A stretch of DNA of 64,000 nucleotides from Tabrizicola_A sp964393035 (GTDB lineage: Bacteria > Pseudomonadota > Alphaproteobacteria > Rhodobacterales > Rhodobacteraceae): positions 496,001 through 560,000 of the forward strand of contig CAYMRX010000001.1 of the NCBI GenBank assembly GCA_964393035.1. Reading direction: 5' to 3'. Under the pieces are notes generated by a model. It was given only the letters and a program-made list of their open reading frames with translations. It was not told the DNA's origin and ran no database searches. How positions within the stretch are numbered: the stretch's first letter is position 1; each line of letters begins with the position of its first letter. Positions 32,779-41,617 of this stretch are shown in pieces. The position numbers were made by a program, and so were the translations under genes.

Positions 32779-33791
32779 TCCACGGCCTTGAATATGCGCT
32801 CACCGCGCCAGTCCCATATCTGCCAAAGATAGGTTCCGGCAGAGGAGAACACCACGCGTGTCACCCGTCCTATCACATTTTCGGCGGGCACAAAGCCCAA
32901 GCCGCCCGCCGCTTGGGCAAAGCGGCTGTCGGCAGAATGGTCGCGGTGATCGCCAAGGAAGAACAGTTGCCCTGCCGGCACCGTGAAGACATCGGTATTG
33001 TCGGCAAAACCGTGGTCGTCCAGATTGCCGGTCAGATAGCTTCGCCCATTGGGCAGGGTTTCGCGCAACAGCGCCAAATCACAGCGCCCGCCAATCCCCA
33101 CCACGCCATTGGTGCAGCGCGGCAGCAGCCGCATCGGCCCCTGCGGCAGGAAAAGCTCGGACATCATTCCGGCATCGCTCTGCGTAAGCACCGCATCATT
33201 CACCACCACAGCGCCGCCCGCCATCTGGACATGATCGCCCGGAAGGCCGATCAACCGCGCGACCACCGGCACACCCGTCACCGGATGGCGAAAGACCGCA
33301 ACATCGCCACGGGTCAGATTTTCGGCGCGGGCATATCGCGTGGCAAGATAATCCCCCACCAGCAAGCTGGGTTTCATCGCGTCCGATGGGTTCCAATACG
33401 GCGCCCAGAAAACCCGCGACAGCGACATGACCGCCATCAACACCAGCCCCACGGTTCCTGCGGCCCGCAGACCGGCGTGGCTGTTGTTGAAAGGCCGCTC
33501 ACCGCGCAACATCAGCACCCAGATCGCGACAAGCACGCCGACATAAGGCACCAGCAGCAGCAAGGCCCAGCCGCCGCTATGGCCCGCATCATGAAGGCGG
33601 CGCACCGCGGTTGCAAACCACCAGACCACGATCAGCCCCACCAGCGGATCGACAAAGCGTTCCGCTGACGGCCAGGACAACCGCACCAGCGCAAGGCAAA
33701 TCAGCGCCACAAGCAGAACAAGGAAAACCCGCAAGGCCTGCTTGCGGGTCGCCGTACCGTTCAGATCGAAAAGCGCCGGCAGAAAGGGCAT
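32775..33791 (-). CDS. DUF805-signal peptidase I fusion lacking both catalytic residues
   Basis: A 338-aa membrane protein. The first 110 residues are a DUF805-type membrane domain (ATRKQALRVFLVLLVALICL, then VRRLHDAGHSGGWALLLLVP). The rest is an S26 signal peptidase I domain with good overall match: GDVAVFRHPVTG, IGLPGDHVQM, FFLGDHRDHSADSRF. In the nucleophile motif PSDAMKPSLLVGD the Ser is Ala138, and in VVARLIGLPGD the general-base Lys is Ala178. It starts 2 bp after the stop of intact lepB and should be co-expressed with it. Probably a pseudoenzyme. Confidence 0.88.
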   Translation of the reverse strand: MPFLPALFDLNGTATRKQALRVFLVLLVALICLALVRLSWPSAERFVDPLVGLIVVWWFATAVRRLHDAGHSGGWALLLLVPYVGVLVAIWVLMLRGERPFNNSHAGLRAAGTVGLVLMAVMSLSRVFWAPYWNPSDAMKPSLLVGDYLATRYARAENLTRGDVAVFRHPVTGVPVVARLIGLPGDHVQMAGGAVVVNDAVLTQSDAGMMSELFLPQGPMRLLPRCTNGVVGIGGRCDLALLRETLPNGRSYLTGNLDDHGFADNTDVFTVPAGQLFFLGDHRDHSADSRFAQAAGGLGFVPAENVIGRVTRVVFSSAGTYLWQIWDWRGERIFKAVE

Positions 33792-33793
33792 GC

Positions 33794-34567
33794 TTACTCG
33801 ACAGCCTGCAAGTAGCGGTCGCTGCGCCAAGTCCAGAAAAACAGCATCCGCGCGCCCGCCGACGAGAACACCACCCGGTCGGCGCGGCCGATCAGGTATT
33901 CCTCAGGCACGAACCCCACCCCGCCCGAGGTCTGCGCAAAACGGCTGTCCAGCGAATTGTCGCGGTTGTCGCCCATGAAGAAGTAATGCTTTTCCGGCAC
34001 GGTGTAGACATCGGTATTGTCGCCCGGCCCATCTTCAAGGTTCAGCACAGCATGTTGCTTGCCTTCGGGCAGGGTTTCGATGAACCGCGGTTTTTGACAA
34101 ATTTCGCCCAGGTTCGGCGCGTTTTCACAGCGCGGACGGTTGCCCATCGGCCCTTGTGGTTCGAACACTTCTTCAAAGGTGCCATCGGGCACCTGCGGCG
34201 CGGCGGCGCCGTTGATGTAAAGCACGCCCTGCTTCATCTGGATCTTGTCACCCGGCAGACCGACCAACCGCTTGATCATGTCAGCCCCATTGACCGGGTG
34301 GCGGAACACCACCACATCGCCGCGCTGCGGCTCACCACTCAGGATACGGCCCGAGATCGGGCAGATGCCAAAGGGGCAGGAATAGCGCGAATAGCCATAG
34401 GCCATCTTGTTCACAAAGATGAAATCGCCAATCAGCAAGGTCGATTTCATCGATTCCGACGGGATCCAGAACGGTTGAAAAAACAGCGTGCGAAAGACGC
34501 CTGCAATCAGCAGCGCCCAGACCACGGTCTTGATCGTTTCGCCAATGCCGCCTTCGGATTTTGCCAT
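33794..34567 (-). CDS. lepB: Signal peptidase I
   Basis: Membrane protease that removes signal peptides of secreted proteins, 257 aa. There is one N-terminal membrane helix (TVVWALLIAGVFRTLFFQPF). Catalytic Ser39 is in WIPSESMKSTLLIGD and catalytic Lys99 is in ADMIKRLVGLPGD. The GD motif MGDNRDNSLDSRF follows. All active-site features missing from the neighbouring paralogue are intact here. Confidence 0.95.
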   Translation of the reverse strand: MAKSEGGIGETIKTVVWALLIAGVFRTLFFQPFWIPSESMKSTLLIGDFIFVNKMAYGYSRYSCPFGICPISGRILSGEPQRGDVVVFRHPVNGADMIKRLVGLPGDKIQMKQGVLYINGAAAPQVPDGTFEEVFEPQGPMGNRPRCENAPNLGEICQKPRFIETLPEGKQHAVLNLEDGPGDNTDVYTVPEKHYFFMGDNRDNSLDSRFAQTSGGVGFVPEEYLIGRADRVVFSSAGARMLFFWTWRSDRYLQAVE

Positions 34568-34625
34568 GTGGATCGCCTTTGCGTCAGATTGGCCGCTTCA
34601 TGCGGGGTGGGGAAGCGGGAGTCAA

Positions 34626-34661
34626 GTTTGGCACGGGGTTTGGCATGGTGTTTGGCACCGG
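34626..34661. repeat. Three tandem 12-bp repeats between lepB and pdxJ
   Basis: Units GTTTGGCACGGG (34626-34637), GTTTGGCATGGT (34638-34649) and GTTTGGCACCGG (34650-34661) follow one another directly. They sit in the 107-bp gap where many relatives carry acpS. Confidence 0.6.
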
Positions 34662-34674
34662 GGGGCCAGACCCC

Positions 34675-35415
34675 TTATCCTCTGGCCTGATCCATCCGGC
34701 GGCGCATTTCCTCGATGGCAGAGCCAAGGCCGAGATAGATCGCCTCACCGATCAGGAAATGGCCGATATTCAGTTCCCGCACTTCGGGGATCGCGGCGAT
34801 CGGGGCCACGTTGTCATAGGTCAGGCCGTGGCCCGCATGCACCTCAAGGCCCAGCGAATGGGCCAGCGCCGCGCCCCTGCGCAGGGCGTCAAGCTCTGCC
34901 TCTGCCTCGTCCAGCCGGCCCTCGGCGTGCAGGTCGGAATAGTGGCCAGTGTGCAACTCCACCACCGCGGCACCGATCCGCGCCGAGGCGCGGATCTGGT
35001 TTTCGGCATGGCCGATGAACATCGACACCCGGCAACCTGCCTGCCGCAGGGGGGCGACATAGCGGGCAAGCCGGGTCTCATCCCCCGCCACATCAAGGCC
35101 GCCTTCGGTCGTGCGTTCTTCGCGGCGTTCGGGAACAAGACAGACCGCATGCGGCTTCAACCGCAGGACAATTGCGGCCATTTCCTCGGTGGCAGCACAT
35201 TCAAAGTTCAGCGGAATGCCGATGCCTGCGCGCAAGGCTTCCATATCGGCATCGCGGATATGGCGGCGGTCTTCGCGCAGATGGGCGGTGATGCCATCGG
35301 CCCCCGCGGTTTCCGCCAAAAGGGCCGCGCGCAACGGGTCAGGCCAGACCGAACCACGGGCGTTGCGAACAGTGGCCACATGGTCGATGTTCACTCCCAG
35401 ACGCAGCTTGTCCAT
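34675..35415 (-). CDS. pdxJ: Pyridoxine 5'-phosphate synthase
   Basis: Last step of de novo vitamin B6 synthesis, condensing 3-amino-2-oxopropyl phosphate with deoxyxylulose 5-phosphate. It is 246 aa with the family start LRLGVNIDHVATVRNARG, then GADGITAHLREDRRHIRDAD (active-site His and Arg) and GLEVHAGHGLTYDNV. The ATG at 35415 has AAAGGAG upstream. It is the first gene before lepB on the strand; the usual neighbour acpS is absent. Confidence 0.95.
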   Translation of the reverse strand: MDKLRLGVNIDHVATVRNARGSVWPDPLRAALLAETAGADGITAHLREDRRHIRDADMEALRAGIGIPLNFECAATEEMAAIVLRLKPHAVCLVPERREERTTEGGLDVAGDETRLARYVAPLRQAGCRVSMFIGHAENQIRASARIGAAVVELHTGHYSDLHAEGRLDEAEAELDALRRGAALAHSLGLEVHAGHGLTYDNVAPIAAIPEVRELNIGHFLIGEAIYLGLGSAIEEMRRRMDQARG

Positions 35416-35433
35416 GGCCTGCTCCTTTAGCAC

Positions 35434-36150
35434 TCAATGTTCGTCGGGCTTTCGCCCGTCCGGCTCTTTCGGCACGACTTTGTCGCCTTCGCGGTGCGGG
35501 CGCAAGCGGGCGGCGGCCTCGGCCAGGGTCACTTTCAGCTTGCGTCGCCGCTCCTTGCGATCATCCGCCTTGGCAGCGCGCGCCTTTTGATAGGCCTCGA
35601 CCAGGGGAATGGTGATGTAATAGCCGATCAGGCTGAGGATGATGCCCGGCCCAAGCGCCCCGATGAAATAGGGCAAGTAAATCTCGTGCCAGAACTGGAT
35701 CAGGCCATCCCAGTTCACCACATCGCCGTTGAAGATCGCCAGCGTGTTGAACCACAGATCCGTGGCGGCCTGTTCGGTGGCACCGCTGATATATTCCCAC
35801 GACAGCGGCTTTTCGATGCCCAGCATCCAATGACCCAAGGTCATGGCCAGAACGGCGAAAAAGGGCGTGGTGATCGGGTTGGTGTTGAAGGTCGCCAAGA
35901 GCGCGGCCAGCAGATTGCCATTGATCGCCCGGCTGGCCGCCCATGCGGCGATGAACTGCATGCCCGGCAAAGGCAGAAACCCCACCAGCGACCCGGCAAA
36001 CACGCCGCGCGCCACCTTATGCGGCTGATCGGGCAGGCGACGCATGCGATGGATCACATAGCGCGTGGCGCGCTTGAACCCGGAACGCGGGTAGACCTGC
36101 TCACGCAGCCATGCGCCCCAAGACAAGGGATCTCTGCGCTTGAAGACCAA
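35434..36150 (-). CDS. DUF2062 membrane protein
   Basis: A 238-aa membrane protein with the DUF2062 core: ARGVFAGSLVGFLPLPGMQF, then NLLAALLATFNTNPITTPFF, and a C-terminal membrane pair (YFIGALGPGIILSLIGYYIT). The C-terminus is highly charged (KARAAKADDRKERRRKLKV). The start appears to be TTG at 36150 with AAGGAA upstream. It lies between rsh and pdxJ on the same strand. Function unknown. Confidence 0.82.
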   Translation of the reverse strand: MVFKRRDPLSWGAWLREQVYPRSGFKRATRYVIHRMRRLPDQPHKVARGVFAGSLVGFLPLPGMQFIAAWAASRAINGNLLAALLATFNTNPITTPFFAVLAMTLGHWMLGIEKPLSWEYISGATEQAATDLWFNTLAIFNGDVVNWDGLIQFWHEIYLPYFIGALGPGIILSLIGYYITIPLVEAYQKARAAKADDRKERRRKLKVTLAEAAARLRPHREGDKVVPKEPDGRKPDEH

Positions 36151-36194
36151 CCCGTTTCCTTCCCTTCGGGCCAGCGCCCGAACCCTGCCCCGCC

Positions 36195-38312
36195 TTAGGG
36201 CTTTCGTGTCACATCCCGATGACGGGCAACCTGCGCCACATCCGTCTCGGCTTCCAGCGCGGTCATAACCATGTGGAGATGCTCCACATCGCGCAAGTCA
36301 ACATCAACGATCAAGCGATAAAAATCTGGTTTGCGCTCGGTGAAGCGCAGGTCCGAGATATTGGCCTTCTGCTCGCCGATCAAGGTGCATATACGCCCCA
36401 GAACCCCCGCATCATTCGAGATTGTGACCTCAAGGCTGACGGTGTTCACCGCCTTGTGACGGCCGGCATGCCAATGCAGGTCAACCCAACGGCCAGGCTG
36501 TTCCTCGAATTCCTCCAGCGCGGGGCAGTCGATGGCGTGGACCACCACGCCTTGCCCGCGATAGGTGATCCCGACAATGCGTTCGCCCGGCAAGGGCTGG
36601 CAACATTGCGCGCGGCGGAAGGTCTGCTCATCGGTCAGGCCGACGACGGGGCGCGCGGTTTCAACCTCCTCGACCACCGAGAGCGACAGTTCGGGGTAAA
36701 GCGTTTCGACCACCTTGCGCGCGGTCAGTTCGGCCGACCCCAGCCGCGCCAGCAATTCATCCTCATCCGGCACGCCCAGCATCTTGGCCGCCGTGCGCAA
36801 GGCCTTGTCGGTAGCTTTCTTGCCCACATGTTCAAAGGCGGCCCGTGCCAGTTCCTGACCCAGCCGCACAAAACGCCCGCGATCTTCCTCGCGCAGGGAC
36901 CGTCGGATCGCGGCCTTGGCGCGGCCCGTGGTCACGATGTCAATCCAGCTTGCTTGCGGGCGCTGACCCTCGGCGGTGATGATCTCGACCGACTGACCGT
37001 TTTTCAACCGGGTCCACAAAGGCACGCGGATGCCATCGACCTTGGCCGAAACGCAGGAATTGCCGATGCGGGTATGGATGGAATAGGCGTAGTCCAAAGG
37101 CGTGGCCCCGCGCGGCAACTGCACCACATCCCCCTTGGGCGTGAAGCAGAACACCTGATCGGAATACATTTCCAGCTTCACGTTTTCTAAAAACTCGTCG
37201 TGGTCCTCTTCGTCCAACCGCTCGGTCAGACTGGCGATCCACTTGCCCGGATCGACCGCAAAGGGATTCTTTGCGCGCACGCCTTCGCGATAAGACCAAT
37301 GCGCGGCCACCCCGGCCTCGGCCACCTCATGCATCTCACGGGTGCGGATCTGCACCTCCACCCGCTTGCCGTCACGCCCCGAAACCGTGGTGTGGATCGA
37401 CCGATAGCCGTTGGACTTCGGCTGGCTGATGTAATCCTTGAACCGCCCCGGCACCGCGCGCCAGCGTTGGTGGATGACGCCCAGAATGCGGTAGCAATCG
37501 GTCACGGATTCGCAGATCACCCGAAACCCATAGATGTCGGACAGGCTTGAAAACGCCAGATCCTTTTCCTGCATCTTGCGCCAGATCGAGTAGGGCTTTT
37601 TCGCCCGCCCATAGACCGAAGCCTCGATCTGCACTTTTTCCAGCTCGGTGCGAATGTCGGCGGTGATCTTGTGCACCACATCGCCGGCTTCTTTTTGCAG
37701 CGTCAGAAACCGGCGGATGATCGAATTGCGCGCCTCGGGGTTCAGAACCTTGAAGGCCAGATCCTCCAACTCCTCGCGCATCCACTGCATCCCCATGCGC
37801 CCCGCCAAGGGTGCATAGATCTCCATCGTCTCGCGGGCTTTTTGCGCCTGCTTTTCCGGGCGCATGCTGCGGATGGTGCGCATGTTGTGCAGCCGGTCCG
37901 CCAGCTTGACCAGAATGACCCGCAGGTCTTTCGACATGGCCATGAACAGCTTGCGGAAATTCTCGGCCTGCTGCGATTCGGTCGACGACAGTTGCAGGTT
38001 GGTCAGCTTGGTGACGCCATCGACCAACTCGGCGACATCTTCGCCAAAAAGCTTGGCCACCTCGCCATAGGTGGACTTGGTATCTTCGATGGTGTCATGC
38101 AGCAGCGCAGTGACGATGGTGGCATCGTCCAACTGCTGTTCGGTCAGAATCGCGGCGACCGCGACAGGATGGGTGAAATAGGGCTCGCCCGACTTGCGGA
38201 ACTGGCCTTCATGCATCTGCATGCCATAGGCATAGGCCCGGCGGATCAGATCGGCATTGGATCGCGGGTTGTAATTTCGGACCAGGGCGATGAGGTCTTC
38301 AACGTCAATCAT
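36195..38312 (-). CDS. rsh: Bifunctional (p)ppGpp synthetase/hydrolase (RelA/SpoT family)
   Basis: Stringent-response enzyme, 705 aa. Hydrolase HD domain: HPVAVAAILTEQQLDDATIV and ALLHDTIEDT. Synthetase domain: SDIYGFRVICESVTDCYRIL and KSNGYRSIHTTVSG. A TGS domain follows (VFCFTPKGDVVQLPRGATPL) and then a C-terminal ACT domain (VSLEVTISNDAGVLGRICTL). The HD residues are intact, so it can probably make and degrade the alarmone. A GTG directly upstream (38315) is an alternative start. It follows rpoZ by 35 bp. Confidence 0.94.
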   Translation of the reverse strand: MIDVEDLIALVRNYNPRSNADLIRRAYAYGMQMHEGQFRKSGEPYFTHPVAVAAILTEQQLDDATIVTALLHDTIEDTKSTYGEVAKLFGEDVAELVDGVTKLTNLQLSSTESQQAENFRKLFMAMSKDLRVILVKLADRLHNMRTIRSMRPEKQAQKARETMEIYAPLAGRMGMQWMREELEDLAFKVLNPEARNSIIRRFLTLQKEAGDVVHKITADIRTELEKVQIEASVYGRAKKPYSIWRKMQEKDLAFSSLSDIYGFRVICESVTDCYRILGVIHQRWRAVPGRFKDYISQPKSNGYRSIHTTVSGRDGKRVEVQIRTREMHEVAEAGVAAHWSYREGVRAKNPFAVDPGKWIASLTERLDEEDHDEFLENVKLEMYSDQVFCFTPKGDVVQLPRGATPLDYAYSIHTRIGNSCVSAKVDGIRVPLWTRLKNGQSVEIITAEGQRPQASWIDIVTTGRAKAAIRRSLREEDRGRFVRLGQELARAAFEHVGKKATDKALRTAAKMLGVPDEDELLARLGSAELTARKVVETLYPELSLSVVEEVETARPVVGLTDEQTFRRAQCCQPLPGERIVGITYRGQGVVVHAIDCPALEEFEEQPGRWVDLHWHAGRHKAVNTVSLEVTISNDAGVLGRICTLIGEQKANISDLRFTERKPDFYRLIVDVDLRDVEHLHMVMTALEAETDVAQVARHRDVTRKP

Positions 38313-38347
38313 CACCGCCCTGCCCGGCCTTACGGCCTAATTCCTGC

Positions 38348-38701
38348 TCAGTTTTCGCCTTGGGCTTCCATGAGCATGCGCAGCATCCGCTCCTCCGACA
38401 TGTCATCGGCCATCGGACGGTCGATCTCGCCCGACATCAGAAGCGCCATCTGGTCTTCTTCGGGTTCATCCACCTCGATCTGGGTCTGGTGGCTTTCGAT
38501 CATGCGCTCGCGCAGGCTGCCTGCCGACTGGGTTTCCTCGGCGATTTCGCGCAGGGCGACAACCGGGTTCTTGTCATTGTCGCGATCGACCGAAGGGGCC
38601 GAACCCGACTGGATCTCGCGCGCCCGGTGGGCGGCCAGCATCACCAGTTCGAACCGGTTCGGAACCTTGTCAACGCAATCTTCGACCGTCACGCGGGCCA
38701 T
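38348..38701 (-). CDS. rpoZ: RNA polymerase omega subunit
   Basis: A 117-aa omega subunit that helps assemble RNA polymerase. MARVTVEDCVDKVPNRFELV and MLAAHRAREIQSG are diagnostic. The C-terminal half is acidic. It lies just upstream of rsh on the same strand, the common arrangement that links the (p)ppGpp enzyme with the omega subunit. Confidence 0.96.
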   Translation of the reverse strand: MARVTVEDCVDKVPNRFELVMLAAHRAREIQSGSAPSVDRDNDKNPVVALREIAEETQSAGSLRERMIESHQTQIEVDEPEEDQMALLMSGEIDRPMADDMSEERMLRMLMEAQGEN

Positions 38702-38774
38702 GGGATGCTCCAGTAGTCTTGTGAAAAGTGAAACGCCTATTTAGGCGCGAACCCTAGGATTGACAAGCGCATAA

Positions 38775-39368
38775 TCAAGTGGATGCCGCGTGGGTCAACC
38801 GCACCACCTCGACCCGATCCGCCATCGGCAGTGCATCCAACATCTCCTCGACGCTGCGGCCCAGGATCGGATGGCGCCACCCCGCCGCCACATCGGCCAA
38901 GGGCACCAGCACAAAGGCGCGGTCTTGCAGGCGCGGATGCGGCAGGATCAGCCGATCCGGCGTCTGGCGCTGCTGCGCATCGGCGGGAAGATCGCGCCAG
39001 TACTGGTGGGTCTGCGGGTCAGGCAGAACCATATCCCCCATTGCCAAAAGGTCGATATCCAGCGTCCGCGCACCCCAACGGGCCTGCCGCACCCGACCGA
39101 ATCGGGCCTCCACCGCGTGTAGATCCGCCAAAACCTGATCGGGCGTTCGTGCCTGCTGCAAAGTCACCAGCGCCGCGGCGTTCACGTAATCCGGCCCAGC
39201 GCCGACAGGGAAGCACGGCGTGCGAAACAAACCACTTGGCCGGACATCCGCATCAAGAACCACTGCAATTTCGCGCAATGCGGCGGCAATCAGCGCATCG
39301 GGCGAGATATCGCCGAAACTCTGATTGGTGCCGAATGCAACCACGAGTTGCTTTTCAGTCAATCTCAC
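38775..39368 (-). CDS. folK: 2-amino-4-hydroxy-6-hydroxymethyldihydropteridine pyrophosphokinase
   Basis: Folate biosynthesis enzyme, 197 aa. The catalytic motif RWGARTLDIDLLAMGD is complete and is followed by LILPHPRLQDRAFVLVPLAD. The N-terminus (VVAFGTNQSFGDISPDA) is slightly changed from the usual LGSNLGD form. It is divergent from the NYN-domain gene and upstream of rpoZ. Confidence 0.92.
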   Translation of the reverse strand: MRLTEKQLVVAFGTNQSFGDISPDALIAAALREIAVVLDADVRPSGLFRTPCFPVGAGPDYVNAAALVTLQQARTPDQVLADLHAVEARFGRVRQARWGARTLDIDLLAMGDMVLPDPQTHQYWRDLPADAQQRQTPDRLILPHPRLQDRAFVLVPLADVAAGWRHPILGRSVEEMLDALPMADRVEVVRLTHAAST

Positions 39369-39506
39369 AGATGGTATCCTATCCTTTGCTAGTCTTGCCG
39401 CAAAGGCGGCTGGACTGTTATCCAGCCTCGTTCGCTCATCGAATTGCTACAACAGGTAGATCGTTCACGGAAGTTCGATTGGCGCAGATTTTTGGGGGAC
39501 GGCTAT

Positions 39507-40082
39507 ATGTTTTACAAAGACGAGCGGCTGGCGCTGTTTATTGATGGCTCGAACCTTTATGCGGCAGCCAAGTCGCTGGGCTTCGACATTGACTACAAAC
39601 TCCTGCGGCAAGAGTTCCTGCGTCGGGGCAAGTTGCTGCGTGCATTCTACTATACGGCACTTTTGGAGAATGACGACTATTCGCCGATCCGTCCCTTGGT
39701 GGATTGGCTGCATTACAACGGCTTCACCATGCGCACGAAGCCGGCCAAGGAATACACTGACAGCCAGGGCCGCCGGAAGGTCAAGGGGAACATGGATATC
39801 GAACTGACCGTCGATGCCATGGAACTTGCCAACCGCGTCGATCATGTCGTGTTGTTCTCTGGCGACGGTGACTTCCGCCCGCTGGTGGAAAGCCTGCAAC
39901 GTCAGGGCGTCCGGGTGTCGGTGGTGTCCACCATCCGCAGCCAACCGCCGATGATCGCGGATGAACTGCGCCGCCAATGCGACAACTTCATCGAGCTGGA
40001 CGAGTTGCGCGATGTCATCGGCCGCCCGCCGCGCGACCCGCGCCCGCTGGAACGCGAAGATATCGCAGACGAGGTGAAGTGA
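39507..40082 (+). CDS. NYN-domain (LabA/PIN-like) protein
   Basis: A 191-aa protein with a PIN-like NYN nuclease fold. The acidic residues are at FIDGSNLYAAAKSLG, GNMDIELTVDAMELANRVD and LFSGDGDFRPLVESLQRQGV, with the usual VSVVSTI strand after them. Family members are predicted RNases; the target here is unknown. The ATG at 39507 has GGGGGA upstream. A strong terminator follows. The 138-bp gap to folK contains a hairpin, GGCTGGA-CTGTTA-TCCAGCC (39408-39427). Confidence 0.9.
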   Translation: MFYKDERLALFIDGSNLYAAAKSLGFDIDYKLLRQEFLRRGKLLRAFYYTALLENDDYSPIRPLVDWLHYNGFTMRTKPAKEYTDSQGRRKVKGNMDIELTVDAMELANRVDHVVLFSGDGDFRPLVESLQRQGVRVSVVSTIRSQPPMIADELRRQCDNFIELDELRDVIGRPPRDPRPLEREDIADEVK

Positions 40083-40102
40083 TCTTCGATTGCTGTTATG
40101 AG

Positions 40103-40130
40103 CCGGGCGATGACATTCGCCCGGTTTTTT
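40103..40130 (+). terminator. Rho-independent terminator of the NYN gene
   Basis: CCGGGCGA (40103-40110) pairs with TCGCCCGG (40117-40124) around TGACAT and is followed by six T. The next gene begins only 4 bases beyond. Confidence 0.88.
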
Positions 40131-40134
40131 ATTT

Positions 40135-40569
40135 ATGATCCCTGATCTTCTGGCCCTTGGCGGCATGTTTCTTGCCGCCTTTCTTGCGGCCACGCCAATC
40201 CCGATGCAATCCGAACTGGCCTTTCTGGCGCTTGCCGCCAGTGGCTGGGCTTTGCCGGGCCTTGTCGTGGTGGCCAGCCTTGGCAATCTGCTCGGCTCTT
40301 GCCTGACCTATGCTGCCGGACGGGGTTTGGGCGATGCAGGGCTTTGGCGCTGGTTTCGCCTGCCGCCGGAAAAGCTTGCCCGCGCCGAACGCTGGTTTTC
40401 GCGCTGGGGCCGCTGGTCGCTGTTGCTCTCGTGGGCACCGGGGGGCGATGTGCTGGTCGCACTGGCCGGGGCGTTGCGGATGCCATTCGCGGTCTTCCTG
40501 CCGCTTCTCGCTTTGGCCAAGATTGGCCGCTATGTTGCACTGGCTCTGGCCACCGCTGCCGCGGTTTGA
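40135..40569 (+). CDS. YqaA/DedA-like membrane protein
   Basis: A 144-aa protein with about four hydrophobic segments, related to the small YqaA (VTT) family: GGMFLAAFLAATPIPMQSEL, then VVVASLGNLLGSCLTYAAGR, RAERWFSRWGRWSLLLSW and FLPLLALAKIGRYVALALA. The ATG at 40135 is 4 bases after the terminator T-run and has no visible ribosome-binding site; an internal ATG at 40165 would remove the start of the first helix. Expression may be leaderless (inference). Function unknown. Confidence 0.75.
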   Translation: MIPDLLALGGMFLAAFLAATPIPMQSELAFLALAASGWALPGLVVVASLGNLLGSCLTYAAGRGLGDAGLWRWFRLPPEKLARAERWFSRWGRWSLLLSWAPGGDVLVALAGALRMPFAVFLPLLALAKIGRYVALALATAAAV

Positions 40570-40638
40570 CACAATCGGCACTGGACCACAGCCGCGACAG
40601 ACCTTACCTCTCGCCTGTTCATTGCCAAAGGTGACCGC

Positions 40639-41592
40639 ATGACCCTGCCCCCCTTGACCCTTTATCTCGCTGCTCCGCGCGGCTTTTGCGCAGGCGTCGA
40701 CCGGGCGATCAAGATCGTCGAAATGGCCATCGAGAAATGGGGCGCGCCGGTCTATGTGCGGCACGAGATCGTGCATAACAAGTTCGTCGTTGATGGGTTG
40801 CGCGCCAAAGGTGCGGTGTTCGTTGAGGAACTTGACGAATGTCCGACCGACCGGCCGGTGATATTTTCGGCCCATGGCGTGCCAAAATCGGTGCCTGCCG
40901 AAGCCGCGCACCGCAACATGATTGCGGTGGATGCCACCTGCCCCTTGGTGACCAAGGTCCATAATGAGGCCGCCCGGCACAGCGAAAGCGGGTTGCAAAT
41001 GATCATGATCGGGCATGAAGGCCATCCCGAAGTGATCGGCACCATGGGTCAATTGCCCGCGGGCGAGGTGCTTTTGGTCGAAACCGTCGCCGATGTTGCG
41101 GGCCTCAAGGTGCGCGATGAGGGCAAGCTGGCCTTCATCACCCAAACCACCCTGTCGGTCGATGACACCGCCGAAATTGCGGCAGCCCTTCAGGCCCGTT
41201 TCCCGGCCATTCTGGCGCCCGCGCATGAAGACATCTGCTATGCCACCACCAACCGGCAGGTGGCGGTCAAGGCGATTGCCCCGAAGATCGACGCGCTTTT
41301 GGTGATCGGCGCTCCGAACTCGTCCAACTCAAAACGGCTGGTCGAGGTGGGCCGCGCGGCGGGCTGCACCTATAGCCAGTTGATCCAGCGCGCCTCGGAT
41401 ATTGATTGGCGTGCCTTGGAAGGCATCCGGTCTGTCGGCGTGACCGCCGGGGCAAGCGCACCCGAGGTCTTGGTGAACGAAGTGCTTGACGCCTTCCGCG
41501 CCCGGTTTGCAACCGTGATCGAACTGGTCGAAACCGCGCAGGAAAACATCGAATTCAAGGTGCCGCGGGTCTTGCGGGTCGAAGAAGCCTAA
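40639..41592 (+). CDS. ispH: 4-hydroxy-3-methylbut-2-enyl diphosphate reductase
   Basis: Last enzyme of the MEP isoprenoid pathway, 317 aa, a [4Fe-4S] enzyme. The three cluster Cys are in APRGFCAGVDRAIK (Cys17), DATCPLVTKVH and DICYATTNRQ. IFSAHGVPKSV and MIGHEGHPEVIGTMGQ are the other conserved blocks, and APNSSNSKRL binds the diphosphate. The ATG at 40639 is in good register with the family start. Confidence 0.96.
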   Translation: MTLPPLTLYLAAPRGFCAGVDRAIKIVEMAIEKWGAPVYVRHEIVHNKFVVDGLRAKGAVFVEELDECPTDRPVIFSAHGVPKSVPAEAAHRNMIAVDATCPLVTKVHNEAARHSESGLQMIMIGHEGHPEVIGTMGQLPAGEVLLVETVADVAGLKVRDEGKLAFITQTTLSVDDTAEIAAALQARFPAILAPAHEDICYATTNRQVAVKAIAPKIDALLVIGAPNSSNSKRLVEVGRAAGCTYSQLIQRASDIDWRALEGIRSVGVTAGASAPEVLVNEVLDAFRARFATVIELVETAQENIEFKVPRVLRVEEA

Positions 41593-41617
41593 GGGTCCAG
41601 CCCGAAGCACACGGCCG

